64,000 bases of DNA, taken from contig NZ_CP108644.1 in NCBI RefSeq assembly GCF_041435495.1, positions 2,480,001 through 2,544,000 of the forward strand, written 5' to 3'. Both the position numbers and the translations under genes were made by a program. Every line of letters begins with the position of its first letter. Position 1 is the stretch's first letter. The stretch is from Streptomyces sp. NBC_01116 (GTDB lineage Bacteria; Actinomycetota; Actinomycetes; Streptomycetales; Streptomycetaceae). Under the pieces are notes generated by a model. That model searched no databases. It saw nothing but the letters and a program-made list of their open reading frames with translations, and was not told the origin of the DNA. Positions 27,410-35,653 of this stretch are shown in pieces.

Positions 27410-28264
27410 ATGCCGATCACGGTCGAAGAGTTCGAGACCGCACGGCCACGCCTCCTGTCGGTCGCCCACCGCATGCTGGGCTCGGCCCAGGACGCGCAGG
27501 ACGCCGTCCAGACCGCATGGGTACGGGCGGCCACCGCCCGGCCCTCCACGTCGGTCGAGAACCCGTCCGCCTGGCTCACGACCGTCACCGCCCGGGTCTG
27601 CCTGGACGAACTGCGTGCCCGACGCCGCCGCGCCGAAGCGCCGCTGCTGGCGGACGCCGTCCCGGCGGAAGACCTGGCCGCTGACGAGGCGGTCCTCCGC
27701 GCCGATGACGTCTCCCGGGCGCTGATGGTCCTGCTGGACCGGCTGACCCCGCCCCAACGGGTCGCGTACGTCCTGCACGATCTGTTCTCCACACCGTTCG
27801 ACCGGATCGCGGAGGTGCTGGGCGCGACCGTGCCCAGCGCCAAGCAGCACGCCAGCCGCGCACGCCGACGCCTCGCCCCCGCCCGGCAGGACGCGGAGGA
27901 GGCCGGCCGGGCGGATCAGCGGATCGTGGACGCCTTCATGGCGGCGGCCCGGACCGGGGACACGCGCGGCATGATCCGGCTGCTCGCGCCCGACAGCGTG
28001 CGCGACGCCGAGGCGGCGCTCCTGCCGCACGGCGGCCGCACCACCGTGACCGGCGCGGCCGACATCGCCGCCGAGACCGCCCAGTTCCGCGACCGCATCC
28101 GGGCGGCCTGCCGACTCACCGTCAACGGCCGGCCGATGTACGTCATCGCCCCGGGCGGACACCCCTTCGCCACGATCGGGATCAGCACGGCGGGCGGGCG
28201 GGTCACCCGTATCGCGTTGCGCCTGGTGCGGACCGACGACCGGTTCGACGCCCCGGAGCTCTGA
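27410..28264 (+). CDS. ECF sigma factor with SnoaL-like C-terminal domain (ECF41-type)
   Basis: 284 residues. Region sigma2: ARPRLLSVAHRMLGSAQDAQDAVQTAWVRA (two abutting motifs), NPSAWLTTVTARVCLDELRA. Region sigma4: LTPPQRVAYVLHDLFSTPFDRIAEVLGATVPSAKQ. The C-terminal 110 or so residues form the SnoaL-like extension that controls activity in ECF41 proteins, which have no separate anti-sigma factor; the usual DGGGK motif is altered to PHGGRTT. Likely activates the divergent DoxX-like gene. SD GGAAGG lies 10 bases before ATG 27410. Confidence 0.9.
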   Translation: MPITVEEFETARPRLLSVAHRMLGSAQDAQDAVQTAWVRAATARPSTSVENPSAWLTTVTARVCLDELRARRRRAEAPLLADAVPAEDLAADEAVLRADDVSRALMVLLDRLTPPQRVAYVLHDLFSTPFDRIAEVLGATVPSAKQHASRARRRLAPARQDAEEAGRADQRIVDAFMAAARTGDTRGMIRLLAPDSVRDAEAALLPHGGRTTVTGAADIAAETAQFRDRIRAACRLTVNGRPMYVIAPGGHPFATIGISTAGGRVTRIALRLVRTDDRFDAPEL

Positions 28265-28309
28265 CGGTGCTCCGACGCGCCGACAGCGCGGTTTCCTCGG
28301 TCGAGTTCA

Positions 28310-28522
28310 TCAGACGGTGTCGAACGTCCCGTCGCGAAGGCCCGCGACGAACGCCGCGAAGGCGGTAGCGGGGACGGCGACCACCGGGCCGCCCTCGACC
28401 TTGGAGTCACGGACGGGAACGATGCCGCGCGAGGCGGCGAGATTCGCGGCGACCTCGATGCAGTCGCCGCCGTTGTTGCTGTACGAGGACTTAGACCATC
28501 GGGGGGATTCGGGGGGCATCAT
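28310..28522 (-). CDS. DUF397 protein (copy 1)
   Basis: 70 residues. WSKSSYSNNGGDCIEVAANL and VPVRDSKVEGGPVV are the DUF397 signature. These small proteins pair with XRE-DUF5753 regulators in Streptomyces (as in the whiJ/abaA-like loci) and influence development by an unclear mechanism. It is a paralogue of the gene at 28703-28912 (most residues identical). ATG 28522 has GAAGGGA upstream; ATG 28519 is an alternative. Confidence 0.88.
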   Translation of the reverse strand: MMPPESPRWSKSSYSNNGGDCIEVAANLAASRGIVPVRDSKVEGGPVVAVPATAFAAFVAGLRDGTFDTV

Positions 28523-28630
28523 GGGTATCCCTTCGCCGCAGGAACTACCACCATGCATGACAGCACGTGTAGGACACCAGAATGCCCGGCGCGAAGTCGG
28601 TGGTAGCGCTCAAACGGCGCCCTTTCTCTC

Positions 28631-28683
28631 CGAGCAGCAGGATGCCCCACCCTGCCACGCAGGGTGGGGCATCCTGCTGCTCG
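28631..28683 (-). terminator. Perfect 24-bp hairpin terminator
   Basis: Arms 28631-28654 and 28660-28683 are exact complements around a 5-base loop, 20 bases past the stop of the second DUF397 gene. A 14-base direct repeat (TGCTGCTCGGTTCC) overlaps its right arm and continues to about 28702. It would separate the two DUF397 genes transcriptionally. Confidence 0.85.
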
Positions 28684-28702
28684 GTTCCTGCTGCTCGGTT
28701 CC

Positions 28703-28912
28703 TCAGACGGTGTCGAACGTCCCGCCCTGAACGCCCGCGACGAACGCCGCGAAGGCGGTGGTGGGGACGGCGACCACCGGGCCGCCCGCGACCTTGGAGT
28801 CACGGACGGGGACGACGCCGCGCGAGGCGGCGAGATTCGCGGCGACCTCGATGCAGTTGCCGCCGTTGTTGCTGTACGAGGACTTGAACCATCGGGGGGA
28901 TTCGGTCGTCAC
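28703..28912 (-). CDS. DUF397 protein (copy 2)
   Basis: 69 residues, closely similar to copy 1: SPRWFKSSYSNNGGNCIEVA, VPVRDSKVAGGPVVAVPTTA, GTFDTV. Its ATG overlaps the stop of the upstream XRE-DUF5753 gene by four bases (ATGA), so the two are translationally coupled and very probably form one functional unit. Confidence 0.9.
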   Translation of the reverse strand: MTTESPRWFKSSYSNNGGNCIEVAANLAASRGVVPVRDSKVAGGPVVAVPTTAFAAFVAGVQGGTFDTV

Positions 28913-29736
28913 AGGGTGCCCTTTCGCAACTGGCTGATCTTGGCCACCGACGCCGTCTGCGACAGCGACGCGCCCTGAAGTTGATGGTAGGCCGTCAGTA
29001 TGGGCAGCACGAACGAGCTTTCGCGGTCGAGGTGTCCCTGAGTCTGCGACTCGGCGTAGCAGATCACCGACCGGTCCGGCAGCGTCAGAATGTTGACCGG
29101 CAGGTCGAACGTCCGCTGTTCACCGATCTCGTACGGAGCCACCTGAAGCAGGGTGTTGGGCAGTTCGGCGAACTCCAGCAGCTGCTCCAGCTGGGCGTTC
29201 ATGACAGTGGAGCCTCCGACCGGACGGCGAATGCAGCTTTCGTCCATGGTCACGAAGAGCATGGGCGGATTCGGCCGTGCCAGAGCCGCTTGGCGCTCCG
29301 CAAGGAAAGACACGCGATCGTCGGCCTGCTCCGGTGTGATCGCTCCCCGCCGTACGGCACTGTCGGCCAAGACCCGCGCGTACTCCGGCGTCTGCAACAG
29401 CCCAGGGACGATCCCAACTTCGTAGAGCCTGATCTCCACCGCTCGGCCCTCGTAGCGCGCGTACTCCGGGAAGCCCTCCAGCAGGGTCAGGTCCTTCATC
29501 GCCTGGACCATGCGGCCGAACTTGTCGCCGGTCCCCAACGCTCTGTCAACACTTCTCGCGAAACGGGGAGTCGGAGGACGCCGACCAGTTTCCACGGCCG
29601 AAATATGGGTTCCGGAGCACCCCATGCGCCCGGCTAACTCGTCCTGCGTCCAGCCCCGCGCGTCTCTGGCCTGCCTCAACTGCAAGCCGAAGGAAACGTC
29701 CGGGTCGTCGGGGTCGAGCTGCTTGCGATTCACCAT
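28909..29736 (-). CDS. XRE-family regulator with DUF5753 domain
   Basis: 275 residues. N-terminal HTH (about 15-70): LRQARDARGWTQDELAGRMG, SGTHISAVETGRRPPTP. The rest is DUF5753: EIRLYEVGIVPGLLQTPEYA, ERQAALARPNPPMLFVTMDE and QLEQLLEFAELPNTLLQVAP. Proteins of this type partner DUF397 proteins; examples such as WhiJ act in Streptomyces development. ATG 29736. A perfect palindrome in the divergent gap is a candidate operator. Confidence 0.92.
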   Translation of the reverse strand: MVNRKQLDPDDPDVSFGLQLRQARDARGWTQDELAGRMGCSGTHISAVETGRRPPTPRFARSVDRALGTGDKFGRMVQAMKDLTLLEGFPEYARYEGRAVEIRLYEVGIVPGLLQTPEYARVLADSAVRRGAITPEQADDRVSFLAERQAALARPNPPMLFVTMDESCIRRPVGGSTVMNAQLEQLLEFAELPNTLLQVAPYEIGEQRTFDLPVNILTLPDRSVICYAESQTQGHLDRESSFVLPILTAYHQLQGASLSQTASVAKISQLRKGTL

Positions 29737-29811
29737 GTCGAAGCCCTAACTCTCTGAGCAAAAGGCGCAGGTTGAAGACAGCCCGACCCTAGGCCACGCT
29801 GAATCGCCCCG

Positions 29812-29827
29812 GTAGCCGAACGGCTAC
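29812..29827. promoter_or_regulatory. 16-bp palindrome, candidate operator of the XRE regulator
   Basis: GTAGCCG-AA-CGGCTAC, an exact 7-2-7 palindrome, lies 15 bases before the start of the gene at 29843 and about 76 bases upstream of the XRE gene, where it could control both directions. Confidence 0.5.
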
Positions 29828-29842
29828 GGAGAGGAGCGATCG

Positions 29843-30109
29843 ATGTACGGCGAGAACGTACGCCCGAATACGCCCACGCCCTCCACCACCTCCACCCCCG
29901 CCCTCGGAACCCTCCTGGTCGACACCAGCCGCGCCGACCGCGTGGGTGAGTTCCGAGGGGTCGCCGGCCCCTACTGGTCACTGCGGCCGGTAGGGGGCGG
30001 CGCGGAGTGGGAGGTCGAGCCCCGCCATGTGCGGCCCGCAATCCTGATAGAGCAGCTCCGCGCCCGTACCGCGCGCCTCAACGCCCGTAGCCGGGGCGAG
30101 GTCCTGTGA
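29843..30109 (+). CDS. Hypothetical protein
   Basis: 88 residues: a Thr/Pro/Ser-rich N-terminus, then GTLLVDTSRADRVGEFRGVAG PYWSLRPVGGGAEWEV (two short blocks) and a basic C-terminal helix (LIEQLRARTARLNARS). It resembles small proteins often found beside XRE-DUF5753/DUF397 loci in Streptomyces, function unknown. GAGAGGAG precedes ATG 29843. Its stop overlaps the next start (GTGA). Confidence 0.7.
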   Translation: MYGENVRPNTPTPSTTSTPALGTLLVDTSRADRVGEFRGVAGPYWSLRPVGGGAEWEVEPRHVRPAILIEQLRARTARLNARSRGEVL

Positions 30110-30528
30110 ACGTCGCGCCGGCCGCTCGACGGACCGCGCCGGTCCGCATGACGCGCGTGCCGGTCTACGCGGCCGAGGTCACCCTCTCCGACGGGCAGCG
30201 GTCCGCCTCGCTCGGCGGGGTCGTCGTGCGGAACCGGCGGCTCGTCCTCCTCTGGCTCCGGCGCCAGGCGCTCCGCCTGGCCAACGGTCATGGGCTCCTG
30301 CTCGCTCCCGAACCCGTAACGCCGCCCACCGGCGACGTACGCCCGGTCCGCTTCCACGGCTCCGACGCGCCGGAGGAGTTGCGCCACTGGGCCACGGACG
30401 GCGCGCACCAGGACCACGCGATACGGGCCCTGGAGGCCGGGTTCCCCGCGCTGTTCACCGTGCTCGATCCCGCCGTCGGGCTCAGCCTGACCCTCGCCGG
30501 GTGGCGTGGCCACCCGGCCGACCACTAG
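30106..30528 (+). CDS. Hypothetical protein
   Basis: 140 residues starting GTG, overlapping the previous gene by four bases. Segments VVVRNRRLVLLWLRRQALRL and LEAGFPALFTVLDPAVGLSL suggest a small mixed alpha/beta fold. No signal peptide or recognised family. Coupling to 29843-30109 suggests a joint function. Confidence 0.65.
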   Translation: MNVAPAARRTAPVRMTRVPVYAAEVTLSDGQRSASLGGVVVRNRRLVLLWLRRQALRLANGHGLLLAPEPVTPPTGDVRPVRFHGSDAPEELRHWATDGAHQDHAIRALEAGFPALFTVLDPAVGLSLTLAGWRGHPADH

Positions 30529-30572
30529 GGCGTGTTTCGAAAGTCCCGCCGCCCGAAACGGAGTTGAACGCC

Positions 30573-30974
30573 GTGCTCCAGTGCACCGCCGTCACGCTTC
30601 TCCCTCCAGAAGCCGTGCTGCGGCTCCCCTCCGCCGGGTTGGACGACTCCGGCGATCCGGAGCCGTACGTCCTGTGCGAACTCGGCGAGCACGACGGCAC
30701 GCACACCGAACACGCCGCCTTCCTCCGACCGGGCCGGACGCCCGACTCGGCGGCCCAGTGGTTCTTCTGGACCGGCGACGGAACGGAACGCGCCCACCGG
30801 ACCGACCGCGCGCCCTGGTGTCCCGCGCTCCTGCGCCGGCTCGGCACCGACGTCGTACGGCAGTGCTCCTTCTTCGACCACCACACCGCGCCCCACTCCT
30901 GGGACGTGGGCGATCCGCTCGGCGACCTGATCGCGGAGCGGCTCCTATCAGGCGACCACTCCCCCGAAGGGTGA
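30573..30974 (+). CDS. Hypothetical protein, tandem paralogue A (CELxxHDGTH motif)
   Basis: 133 residues from GTG 30573, chosen because GGAG lies 9 bases upstream and the start LQCTAVTLLPPEAVL aligns with the paralogue that follows. Conserved features shared by the pair: QCTAVxLLPP at the N-terminus, LCELGEHDGTH (about 33-43), a Trp-rich centre, and PWC. The Cys/His pattern suggests metal binding. No known family. Confidence 0.65.
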   Translation: MLQCTAVTLLPPEAVLRLPSAGLDDSGDPEPYVLCELGEHDGTHTEHAAFLRPGRTPDSAAQWFFWTGDGTERAHRTDRAPWCPALLRRLGTDVVRQCSFFDHHTAPHSWDVGDPLGDLIAERLLSGDHSPEG

Positions 30975-30983
30975 CCCGTACCC

Positions 30984-31355
30984 GTGAACCAGTGCACCGC
31001 CGTCGCTCTGCTGCCGCCCCCCAAGCATGTGCTCGCCCTCTCGGTCCCGGATCGCCGTCCGGAGGCCGGACACCTGCTCTGCGAACTCGCGGAGGGCCAC
31101 GACGGGACGCACGCGACGATGCTGTGGGACGAGGGCGGGCGGCCGGGGAGCGCCGTCTGGGCGCGGTGGCGTGCTGGGCAGGTCCGGCTGCTGCCGCTCC
31201 CCTGGTGCGCGGTCCACGATCCCCGGGACGAGGACGCGGCCTGCGGTCTGTTCACCGGGCACCCGCCGGGGCACGGCTGGGAGGTCACCGACCCCACCGA
31301 CGAGGCGATCACGCGCGAGCTGGCGCGGCGGCACCCGCATCTGTTCCGCCGGTGA
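30984..31355 (+). CDS. Hypothetical protein, tandem paralogue B (CELxxHDGTH motif)
   Basis: 123 residues; begins MNQCTAVALLPPPKHVLAL and contains LLCELAEGHDGTHATMLW and LPLPWCAVHDPRDEDAACG, paralogous to the gene 9 bases upstream. The extra Cys/His residues near the C-terminus (FTGHPPGHGW) strengthen the idea of a small metal-binding fold. Probably co-transcribed with paralogue A. Confidence 0.68.
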   Translation: MNQCTAVALLPPPKHVLALSVPDRRPEAGHLLCELAEGHDGTHATMLWDEGGRPGSAVWARWRAGQVRLLPLPWCAVHDPRDEDAACGLFTGHPPGHGWEVTDPTDEAITRELARRHPHLFRR

Positions 31356-31403
31356 CGGACCGCGTACGGGCGGGAGATCGGGGATCGGGCCCGGATCACG
31401 ACC

Positions 31404-31435
31404 GTGGGCCCGGATCACGGATGATCCGGGCCCAC
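31404..31435. terminator. Bidirectional hairpin terminator
   Basis: Perfect 14-bp arms (31404-31417, 31422-31435) with a CGGA tetraloop between convergent genes. GGGCCCGGATCACG, the core of the left arm, is also directly repeated 20 bases upstream. Confidence 0.75.
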
Positions 31436-31463
31436 GACCCTATTACGGCGTAGTACTCAGGCG

Positions 31464-31685
31464 TCAGCTCTGCGCGGGCGACGCGTCCTGCTCGCCCGGC
31501 TCGGAGGCGGTGGCGGCGGCCTGGGTCTCGGCGCGCTCGCGCATCTTGCGCACCAGCTCCTGCTTCTTGTCCTCGGCGGCCTTGCGGTCGGCGCCTCGCG
31601 CGGAACCCGCGCCCTGCTGTTCGGCGCGGGACAGCTTCTTGCGCTGTCCGCCGACGCCGAGGAGGTTGTTACGGCTCTTGGCCAT
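31464..31685 (-). CDS. DUF6243 family protein
   Basis: 73 residues, highly charged, largely helical (KAAEDKKQELVRKMRERAE). The N-terminus MAKSRNNLLGVGGQRKKLSR is the DUF6243 signature. Function unknown; no membrane or signal segment. The 230 bases upstream (31686-31916) contain no gene. Confidence 0.88.
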   Translation of the reverse strand: MAKSRNNLLGVGGQRKKLSRAEQQGAGSARGADRKAAEDKKQELVRKMRERAETQAAATASEPGEQDASPAQS

Positions 31686-31916
31686 GGCGTTCTCCCATGT
31701 GACGTGTGAAGTGAATCAGGTGAACGTGATCGGGACCGGTCGCGCCGGTCCCGGGCTGCGGCGGGGTGTGCGCACCCGCCGCGCTCTCACTCGTAGATCT
31801 GGAAGAACGAAGACATGCGGAGACCGTACCCCGCCCCCGGAGCGCCCCGCACCAGGTTTTCCGGCCGCCCGGGGCCGCGCCCCGGTCCGACCCGACCCGG
31901 ACGCGAGGCCCGGGTC

Positions 31917-32120
31917 TCAGGCCGTCGGGTCGACCGTCGCCTGATGGGCCTCGGCCAGGTGCTCCTCGGCCTTCAGCCAGGGCAGGAACTGCGCCGGGCG
32001 TTGCCACGCGCAGGTGGAGCACGTCAGCTGGCGCGTCACGCTCGACTTCCTCACCCGCACGACGTGTTCACGGCCGTGCTGGTCCCATCTGCTGACCTTG
32101 CTCGTGGTGCTGGACGGCAT
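31917..32120 (-). CDS. Small protein with C-x2-C...H-x4-H zinc-finger-like motif
   Basis: 67 residues: a basic N-terminus with HVVRVRKSSVTRQ, then LTCSTCAWQRPAQFLPW and HLAEAHQ. The spacing of two Cys and two His resembles a small C2H2 zinc finger. I recognise no named family; DNA or RNA binding would be inference. Follows glyS's terminator region. Confidence 0.65.
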   Translation of the reverse strand: MPSSTTSKVSRWDQHGREHVVRVRKSSVTRQLTCSTCAWQRPAQFLPWLKAEEHLAEAHQATVDPTA

Positions 32121-32170
32121 CGCGTACCTCCCGGAACGGCGGCGGGGGCTCCGGTGGACCGTACGACGAA

Positions 32171-32200
32171 GCCCCCGGTTCCGTACCCGGAACCGGGGGC
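32171..32200 (-). terminator. glyS terminator
   Basis: Perfect 13-bp stem (32171-32183, 32188-32200) with TACC loop, 21 bases past the glyS stop on the minus strand. Confidence 0.8.
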
Positions 32201-32220
32201 CTCACGCACGGGTGCGGGTG

Positions 32221-33603
32221 TCAGCAGCCGAGCAGGCGGGAGCCGAGGTACGCCTGGATCTGGTCCAGGGAGACGCGCTCCTGCTTCATGGTGTCGCGCT
32301 CGCGCACGGTCACCGCGTTGTCGTCGAGGGTGTCGAAGTCGACGGTGACGCAGAACGGGGTGCCGATCTCGTCCTGACGGCGGTAGCGGCGGCCGATGGC
32401 GCCGGCGTCGTCGAACTCGATGTTCCAGTTCTTGCGCAGGTCGGCCGCCAGGCCCTTGGCCTTCGGCGAGAGCTGCGGGTTGCGGGAGAGCGGCAGGACC
32501 GCGACCTTGACCGGGGCCAGGCGGTGGTCGAGGCGCATGACGGTGCGCTTCTCCATGACGCCCTTGGCGTTGGGGGCCTCGTCCTCGACATAGGCGTCCA
32601 GGAGGAACGCCAGCATCGCGCGGCCGACACCGGCCGCGGGCTCGATGACGTACGGCGTCCAGCGCTCGTTGGCCTCCTGGTCGTAGTACTGGAGGTCGGT
32701 GCCCGACGCCTCGGAGTGCGCCTTGAGGTCGTAGTCGGTGCGGTTGGCCACGCCCTCCAGCTCGCCCCACTCGCTGCCGCCGAAGCGGAAGCGGTACTCG
32801 ATGTCGGCGGTGCGCTTGGAGTAGTGGGAGAGCTTCTCCTTCGGGTGCTCGAACCAGCGCATGTTCTCCTCGCGCATGCCGAGGTCCGTGTACCAGCTCC
32901 AGCGCTGGTCCATCCAGTACTGCTGCCACTCCTCGTCCTCGCCCGGCTTGACGAAGAACTCCATCTCCATCTGCTCGAACTCACGGGTCCGGAAGATGAA
33001 GTTGCCCGGAGTGATCTCGTTCCGGAAGGACTTGCCCATCTGCGCGATGCCGAACGGCGGCTTCTTGCGCGAGGTCTGGAGCACCTGGCCGAAGTTGGTG
33101 AAGATGCCCTGGGCGGTCTCGGGGCGCAGGTAGGCGACCGAGCCGGAGTCCTGGGTCGGGCCGAGGTGGGTGGAGAGCAGACCCGAGAACTGCTTGGGCT
33201 CGGTGAAGGTGCCCTTGTTGCCGCAGTTGGGGCAGTTGAGGTCGGCGAGGCCGTTGACCGGCGGCTTGCCGTGCTTCTCCTCGTACGCCTCCTCCAGGTG
33301 GTCGGCGCGGTAGCGCTTGTGGCAGGAGGTGCACTCGGTGAGCGGGTCCGAGAAGGTGGCGACGTGTCCGGAGGCGACCCAGACGTCCGGGGCCAGGATG
33401 ACCGACGAGTCGATGCCGACCACGTCCTCGCGCGCGGTGACCATGTAGCGCCACCACTGACGCTTCAGGTTCTCCTTCATCTCGACGCCCAGCGGCCCGT
33501 AGTCCCAGGCGGCCTTCTGACCACCGTAGATCTCACTGCAGGGGTAGACGAAGCCACGGCGCTTGCTCAGGCTGACGATGGTGTCGATCTTGTCGGCGGC
33601 CAC
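32221..33603 (-). CDS. glyS: Glycyl-tRNA synthetase
   Basis: 460 residues, the alpha2-type single-chain class II enzyme. Begins [20 protein letters not shown]. Class II motifs: motif 2 region [20 protein letters not shown], motif 3 near [14 protein letters not shown]; a zinc ribbon [11 protein letters not shown] and [10 protein letters not shown] is inserted (about 85-135). C-terminal anticodon-binding domain from about 360 ([17 protein letters not shown]). GTG start 33603. Its product charges tRNA-Gly in the cytosol. Divergent from the zinc-uptake operon. Confidence 0.96.
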   Translation of the reverse strand: MAADKIDTIVSLSKRRGFVYPCSEIYGGQKAAWDYGPLGVEMKENLKRQWWRYMVTAREDVVGIDSSVILAPDVWVASGHVATFSDPLTECTSCHKRYRADHLEEAYEEKHGKPPVNGLADLNCPNCGNKGTFTEPKQFSGLLSTHLGPTQDSGSVAYLRPETAQGIFTNFGQVLQTSRKKPPFGIAQMGKSFRNEITPGNFIFRTREFEQMEMEFFVKPGEDEEWQQYWMDQRWSWYTDLGMREENMRWFEHPKEKLSHYSKRTADIEYRFRFGGSEWGELEGVANRTDYDLKAHSEASGTDLQYYDQEANERWTPYVIEPAAGVGRAMLAFLLDAYVEDEAPNAKGVMEKRTVMRLDHRLAPVKVAVLPLSRNPQLSPKAKGLAADLRKNWNIEFDDAGAIGRRYRRQDEIGTPFCVTVDFDTLDDNAVTVRERDTMKQERVSLDQIQAYLGSRLLGC

Positions 33604-33754
33604 GGTGCTCTCTTCATTACGACGGTGACGAACGGCGAATGCCTCAGATTACCGGCGGGCGCACCCCTGGGATCAAATCGGTGGGACGTGAAGGATCTTG
33701 CCGGTGATCTTCCCGGTGCCCCTATGTGACCTTCCGGGCATCTCATCAGCCTTG

Positions 33755-33792
33755 TTGACAATCGTTTCCACTTTAGTTGAAAATGAGTGTCA
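33755..33792 (+). promoter_or_regulatory. Promoter and two Zur-box-like sites of the zinc-uptake operon
   Basis: TTGACA (33755-33760), 18 bases, GAAAAT (33779-33784) is a good promoter. TGAAAATGAGTGTCA (33778-33792) matches 13 of 15 positions of the Streptomyces Zur box TGAAAATGATTTTCA and covers the -10. TGACAATCGTTTCCA (33756-33770) matches 11 of 15 and covers the -35. Transcription should start at or next to ATG 33792. Confidence 0.75.
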
Positions 33793-34808
33793 TGAACGTA
33801 CGCCGCCTCATACCCACCACCGCCGTCGCCGGAGCAGTCGTCCTCGGTCTGACCGCTCTCTCGGCCTGCTCCACCTCCGACGCAGCGGACGGGGGCAACG
33901 GCGACAAGCTGAAGGTGACGGCGTCGTTCTACCCGATGCAGTTCCTGACCGAGAGGATCGGCGGCGAGCACGTCGCGGTCACCAGCCTCACCAAGCCGGG
34001 CGTCGAGCCGCACGACCTGGAGCTCACCCCCCGCCAGATCGGCTCCATCAGCGAGTCCGACTACGTGCTGTACCTCAAGGGCATCCAGCCCGCCGTGGAC
34101 GACGCGATCAAGCAGTCCGGTGTGAAGAACACCGTCGACGCCGCGACCCTCACCACCCTGGAGAACCACGGCTCCGAGGTCAGCGGCCACGACCACGGCC
34201 ATGACCACGCGGAAGAGGCCCCCGAGGAGCACGGGGAGCACGAGGAGCACTCCGAGGGCGACGGCCACAACCACGGCGAGGAGGGCGGCGCCGACCCGCA
34301 CATCTGGCTGGACCCGGTGAAGTACGCCGAGGTCGCCAAGGGCGTCGGCAAGTCGCTGGAGAAGGCCGACCCCGACCACGCCGCCGACTACAGGAAGAAC
34401 ACCGACGCCCTCGTCGCCGAGCTGGGCGAGCTGAACACGGCGTACGAGACCGGGCTGAAGAACACCTCCACCACGACGTTCATCACCACCCACTCCGCCT
34501 TCGGCTACCTCGCCGAGCGCTACGGACTCACCCAGCAGGGCATCGCGGGCATCGACCCCGAGGCCGAGCCGAGCCCCGCCCGGATCCAGGAGATCCACAC
34601 CATCGCGGAGAAGGAGAAGGCCACCACGGTCTTCTTCGAGACGCTCGCCAGTGACCGGACCGCGAAGACCCTCGCGAAGGACACCGGGCTGAAGACCGGC
34701 GTCCTGGACCCGCTGGAGGGAATCACGGACAAGTCCCGGGGCGCTGACTACATCGAGGTCATGGAGTCCAACCTCACCGCGCTCCAGAAGGCACTCGGCG
34801 CGAAGTGA
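33792..34808 (+). CDS. znuA: Zinc ABC transporter substrate-binding lipoprotein
   Basis: 338 residues. Lipoprotein signal with lipobox LSAC (about residue 27). Periplasmic-binding (ZnuA/TroA) fold: ASFYPMQFLTERIGGE, PHDLELTPRQIG (metal His), a His/Asp/Glu-rich loop (about 130-170, GHDHGHDHAEE) typical of zinc rather than manganese proteins, ADPHIWLDPV, THSAFGYLAERYGL, and a late Glu/Asp (FFETLASD). Captures Zn outside the membrane. Start ATG 33792; ATG 33783 is an alternative. Zur-like boxes overlie its promoter. Confidence 0.92.
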   Translation: MNVRRLIPTTAVAGAVVLGLTALSACSTSDAADGGNGDKLKVTASFYPMQFLTERIGGEHVAVTSLTKPGVEPHDLELTPRQIGSISESDYVLYLKGIQPAVDDAIKQSGVKNTVDAATLTTLENHGSEVSGHDHGHDHAEEAPEEHGEHEEHSEGDGHNHGEEGGADPHIWLDPVKYAEVAKGVGKSLEKADPDHAADYRKNTDALVAELGELNTAYETGLKNTSTTTFITTHSAFGYLAERYGLTQQGIAGIDPEAEPSPARIQEIHTIAEKEKATTVFFETLASDRTAKTLAKDTGLKTGVLDPLEGITDKSRGADYIEVMESNLTALQKALGAK

Positions 34809-34846
34809 CCCGCAGCACCCGCACAGCCATCGGATCGGAGGCGCTC

Positions 34847-35653
34847 ATGCCGGAGCGTGAGAGCACCACCCGCGAGGCCGCACGCGAGCCCGCCCACGAG
34901 GCCGTGATAGCCCTGCGCGGCGCCACGGCCACCCTCGGCGCACGCCCCGTGCTGCGCGGGGTGGACCTGACCGTGCGCCGCGGCGAGGTCGTCGCGCTGC
35001 TGGGCGCCAACGGTTCCGGCAAGTCCACCGCCGTACGGTCCGTCATCGGGCAGGTCCCGCTGACCGGCGGCAGCGTCGAGCTGTTCGGCACCGCGCTGCG
35101 CCGCTTCCGCCGGTGGGGCCGGATCGGCTACGTCCCGCAGCGCACCACGGCCGCGGGCGGCGTGCCCGCCACGATCCGCGAGGTCGTCGCCTCCGGCCGG
35201 CTGTCCCGTACGGGGCTGCGCTGGCCCGGGAAGGCGGACCGGGCGGCCGTGGACCGGGCCATCGCGCTGGTGGGCCTCGCCGACCGCGCCAAGGACTCCG
35301 TGAGCGCGCTGTCCGGGGGCCAGCACCAGCGGGTCCTGATCGCCCGCGCCCTGGCCTCCGAGCCGGAGCTGCTGATCATGGACGAGCCGATGGCCGGGGT
35401 CGACCTGGCCAGCCAGGAGATCCTCGCCTCGACCCTGCGCGAGCAGGTGGCGCTGGGCACCTCCGTGCTGCTGGTGCTGCACGAGCTGGGCCCGCTGGAG
35501 CCCCTGATCGACCGGGCCGTCGTCCTGCGCGACGGCTGCGTGACCCACGACGGGCCGCCGCCCGAGGCCCTCGGCCAGCACGCCCTGCCCGGCCACGACC
35601 ACGTACACCCCCACGCGGCCGCCGAGCCCGTCCGGACGGGACTGCTGACCTGA
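34847..35653 (+). CDS. znuC: Zinc ABC transporter ATP-binding protein
   Basis: 268 residues. Walker A LLGANGSGKSTAVRS, Q-loop YVPQRTT, signature LSGGQHQRVLIARAL, Walker B LLIMDEP, switch His LLVLHELG. A His-containing tail (GHDHVHPHAAAE) is common in zinc importers. GGAGG at 34837-34841, 5 bases before ATG 34847, decided this start; a GTG at 34805 overlapping the znuA stop is possible. Energises the ZnuB permease. Confidence 0.93.
   Translation: MPERESTTREAAREPAHEAVIALRGATATLGARPVLRGVDLTVRRGEVVALLGANGSGKSTAVRSVIGQVPLTGGSVELFGTALRRFRRWGRIGYVPQRTTAAGGVPATIREVVASGRLSRTGLRWPGKADRAAVDRAIALVGLADRAKDSVSALSGGQHQRVLIARALASEPELLIMDEPMAGVDLASQEILASTLREQVALGTSVLLVLHELGPLEPLIDRAVVLRDGCVTHDGPPPEALGQHALPGHDHVHPHAAAEPVRTGLLT

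Noticed and set aside
27294..27410. Small plus-strand ORF upstream of the sigma gene
   Set aside because: It lies over the ECF41-type promoter and has no ribosome site or protein-like sequence.
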